This document shows positions 12,693-12,700 of a DNA stretch of 12,700 nt, one piece after another. Every line of letters begins with the position of its first letter. Within the stretch, counting starts at the first letter, position 1. Location of the stretch: assembly GCA_012842725.1 (NCBI GenBank), contig DUSG01000023.1, positions 1 through 12,700 of the forward strand. The letters run 5' to 3'. Under the pieces are notes generated by a model that was given only the letters and a program-made list of their open reading frames with translations, searched no databases and had not been told where the DNA came from. Position numbers and translations under genes: made by a program. This DNA is from Clostridiales bacterium. Its GTDB lineage: Bacteria > Bacillota > Clostridia > Lutisporales > Lutisporaceae.

Positions 12693-12700
12693 CAATAAAA

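Overview
The window is AT-rich Gram-positive-type DNA. It has strong AGGAGG-type ribosome binding sites, sigma-A-like promoters, intrinsic terminators and an NAD/NADP/ferredoxin redox operon of the kind found in strictly anaerobic fermenters. I read it as a chromosomal segment of a low-GC member of the Clostridia (acetogenic or amino-acid-fermenting). The genus cannot be fixed from the sequence.

Layout. (1) 1-1763: a 444-residue XRE helix-turn-helix/TPR regulator on the + strand with a clear promoter and terminator, facing a 49-codon minus-strand ORF at 1614-1763. That short ORF encodes a signal-peptide-like or single-helix peptide. The arrangement resembles an RRNPP-type receptor and peptide pair. 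(2) 1764-3042: a rearranged stretch. It holds a decayed copy of the last 22 codons of the big redox gene with its own copy of that gene's terminator hairpin, then a small orphan M50-like membrane protease (TTG start). (3) 3043-8583, minus strand: a three-gene operon stnA-stnB-stnC. It encodes NuoE-like, NuoF-like and a large fused NuoG/GltD-like subunit. Together they match the Sporomusa-type Nfn (Stn) electron-bifurcating transhydrogenase, which links NADH, NADPH and ferredoxin. A perfect-consensus promoter lies about 195 bases upstream of stnA, and an intrinsic terminator sits between promoter and gene, suggesting attenuation. (4) 8917-9558, minus: a lipoprotein with its own terminator. (5) 9732-11077, plus: a 59-residue membrane protein and a THUMP-domain rRNA methyltransferase (YpsC/RlmL type). 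(6) 11082-12293, minus: a membrane-anchored ComEC-like metallo-beta-lactamase-fold hydrolase followed by its usual DUF3006 partner. (7) 12468-12543: a tRNA-Thr(CGU) with encoded CCA, its promoter and a strong terminator.

How the genes fit together: Stn would let the cell interconvert NADPH with NADH plus reduced ferredoxin in the cytoplasm. The remaining genes look like independent housekeeping or accessory units. The items most worth a second look are the regulator/peptide pair, the leader terminator before stnA, and the relic of a diverged stnC-like gene next to the M50-like protein. No IS element, CRISPR array or phage gene was seen.
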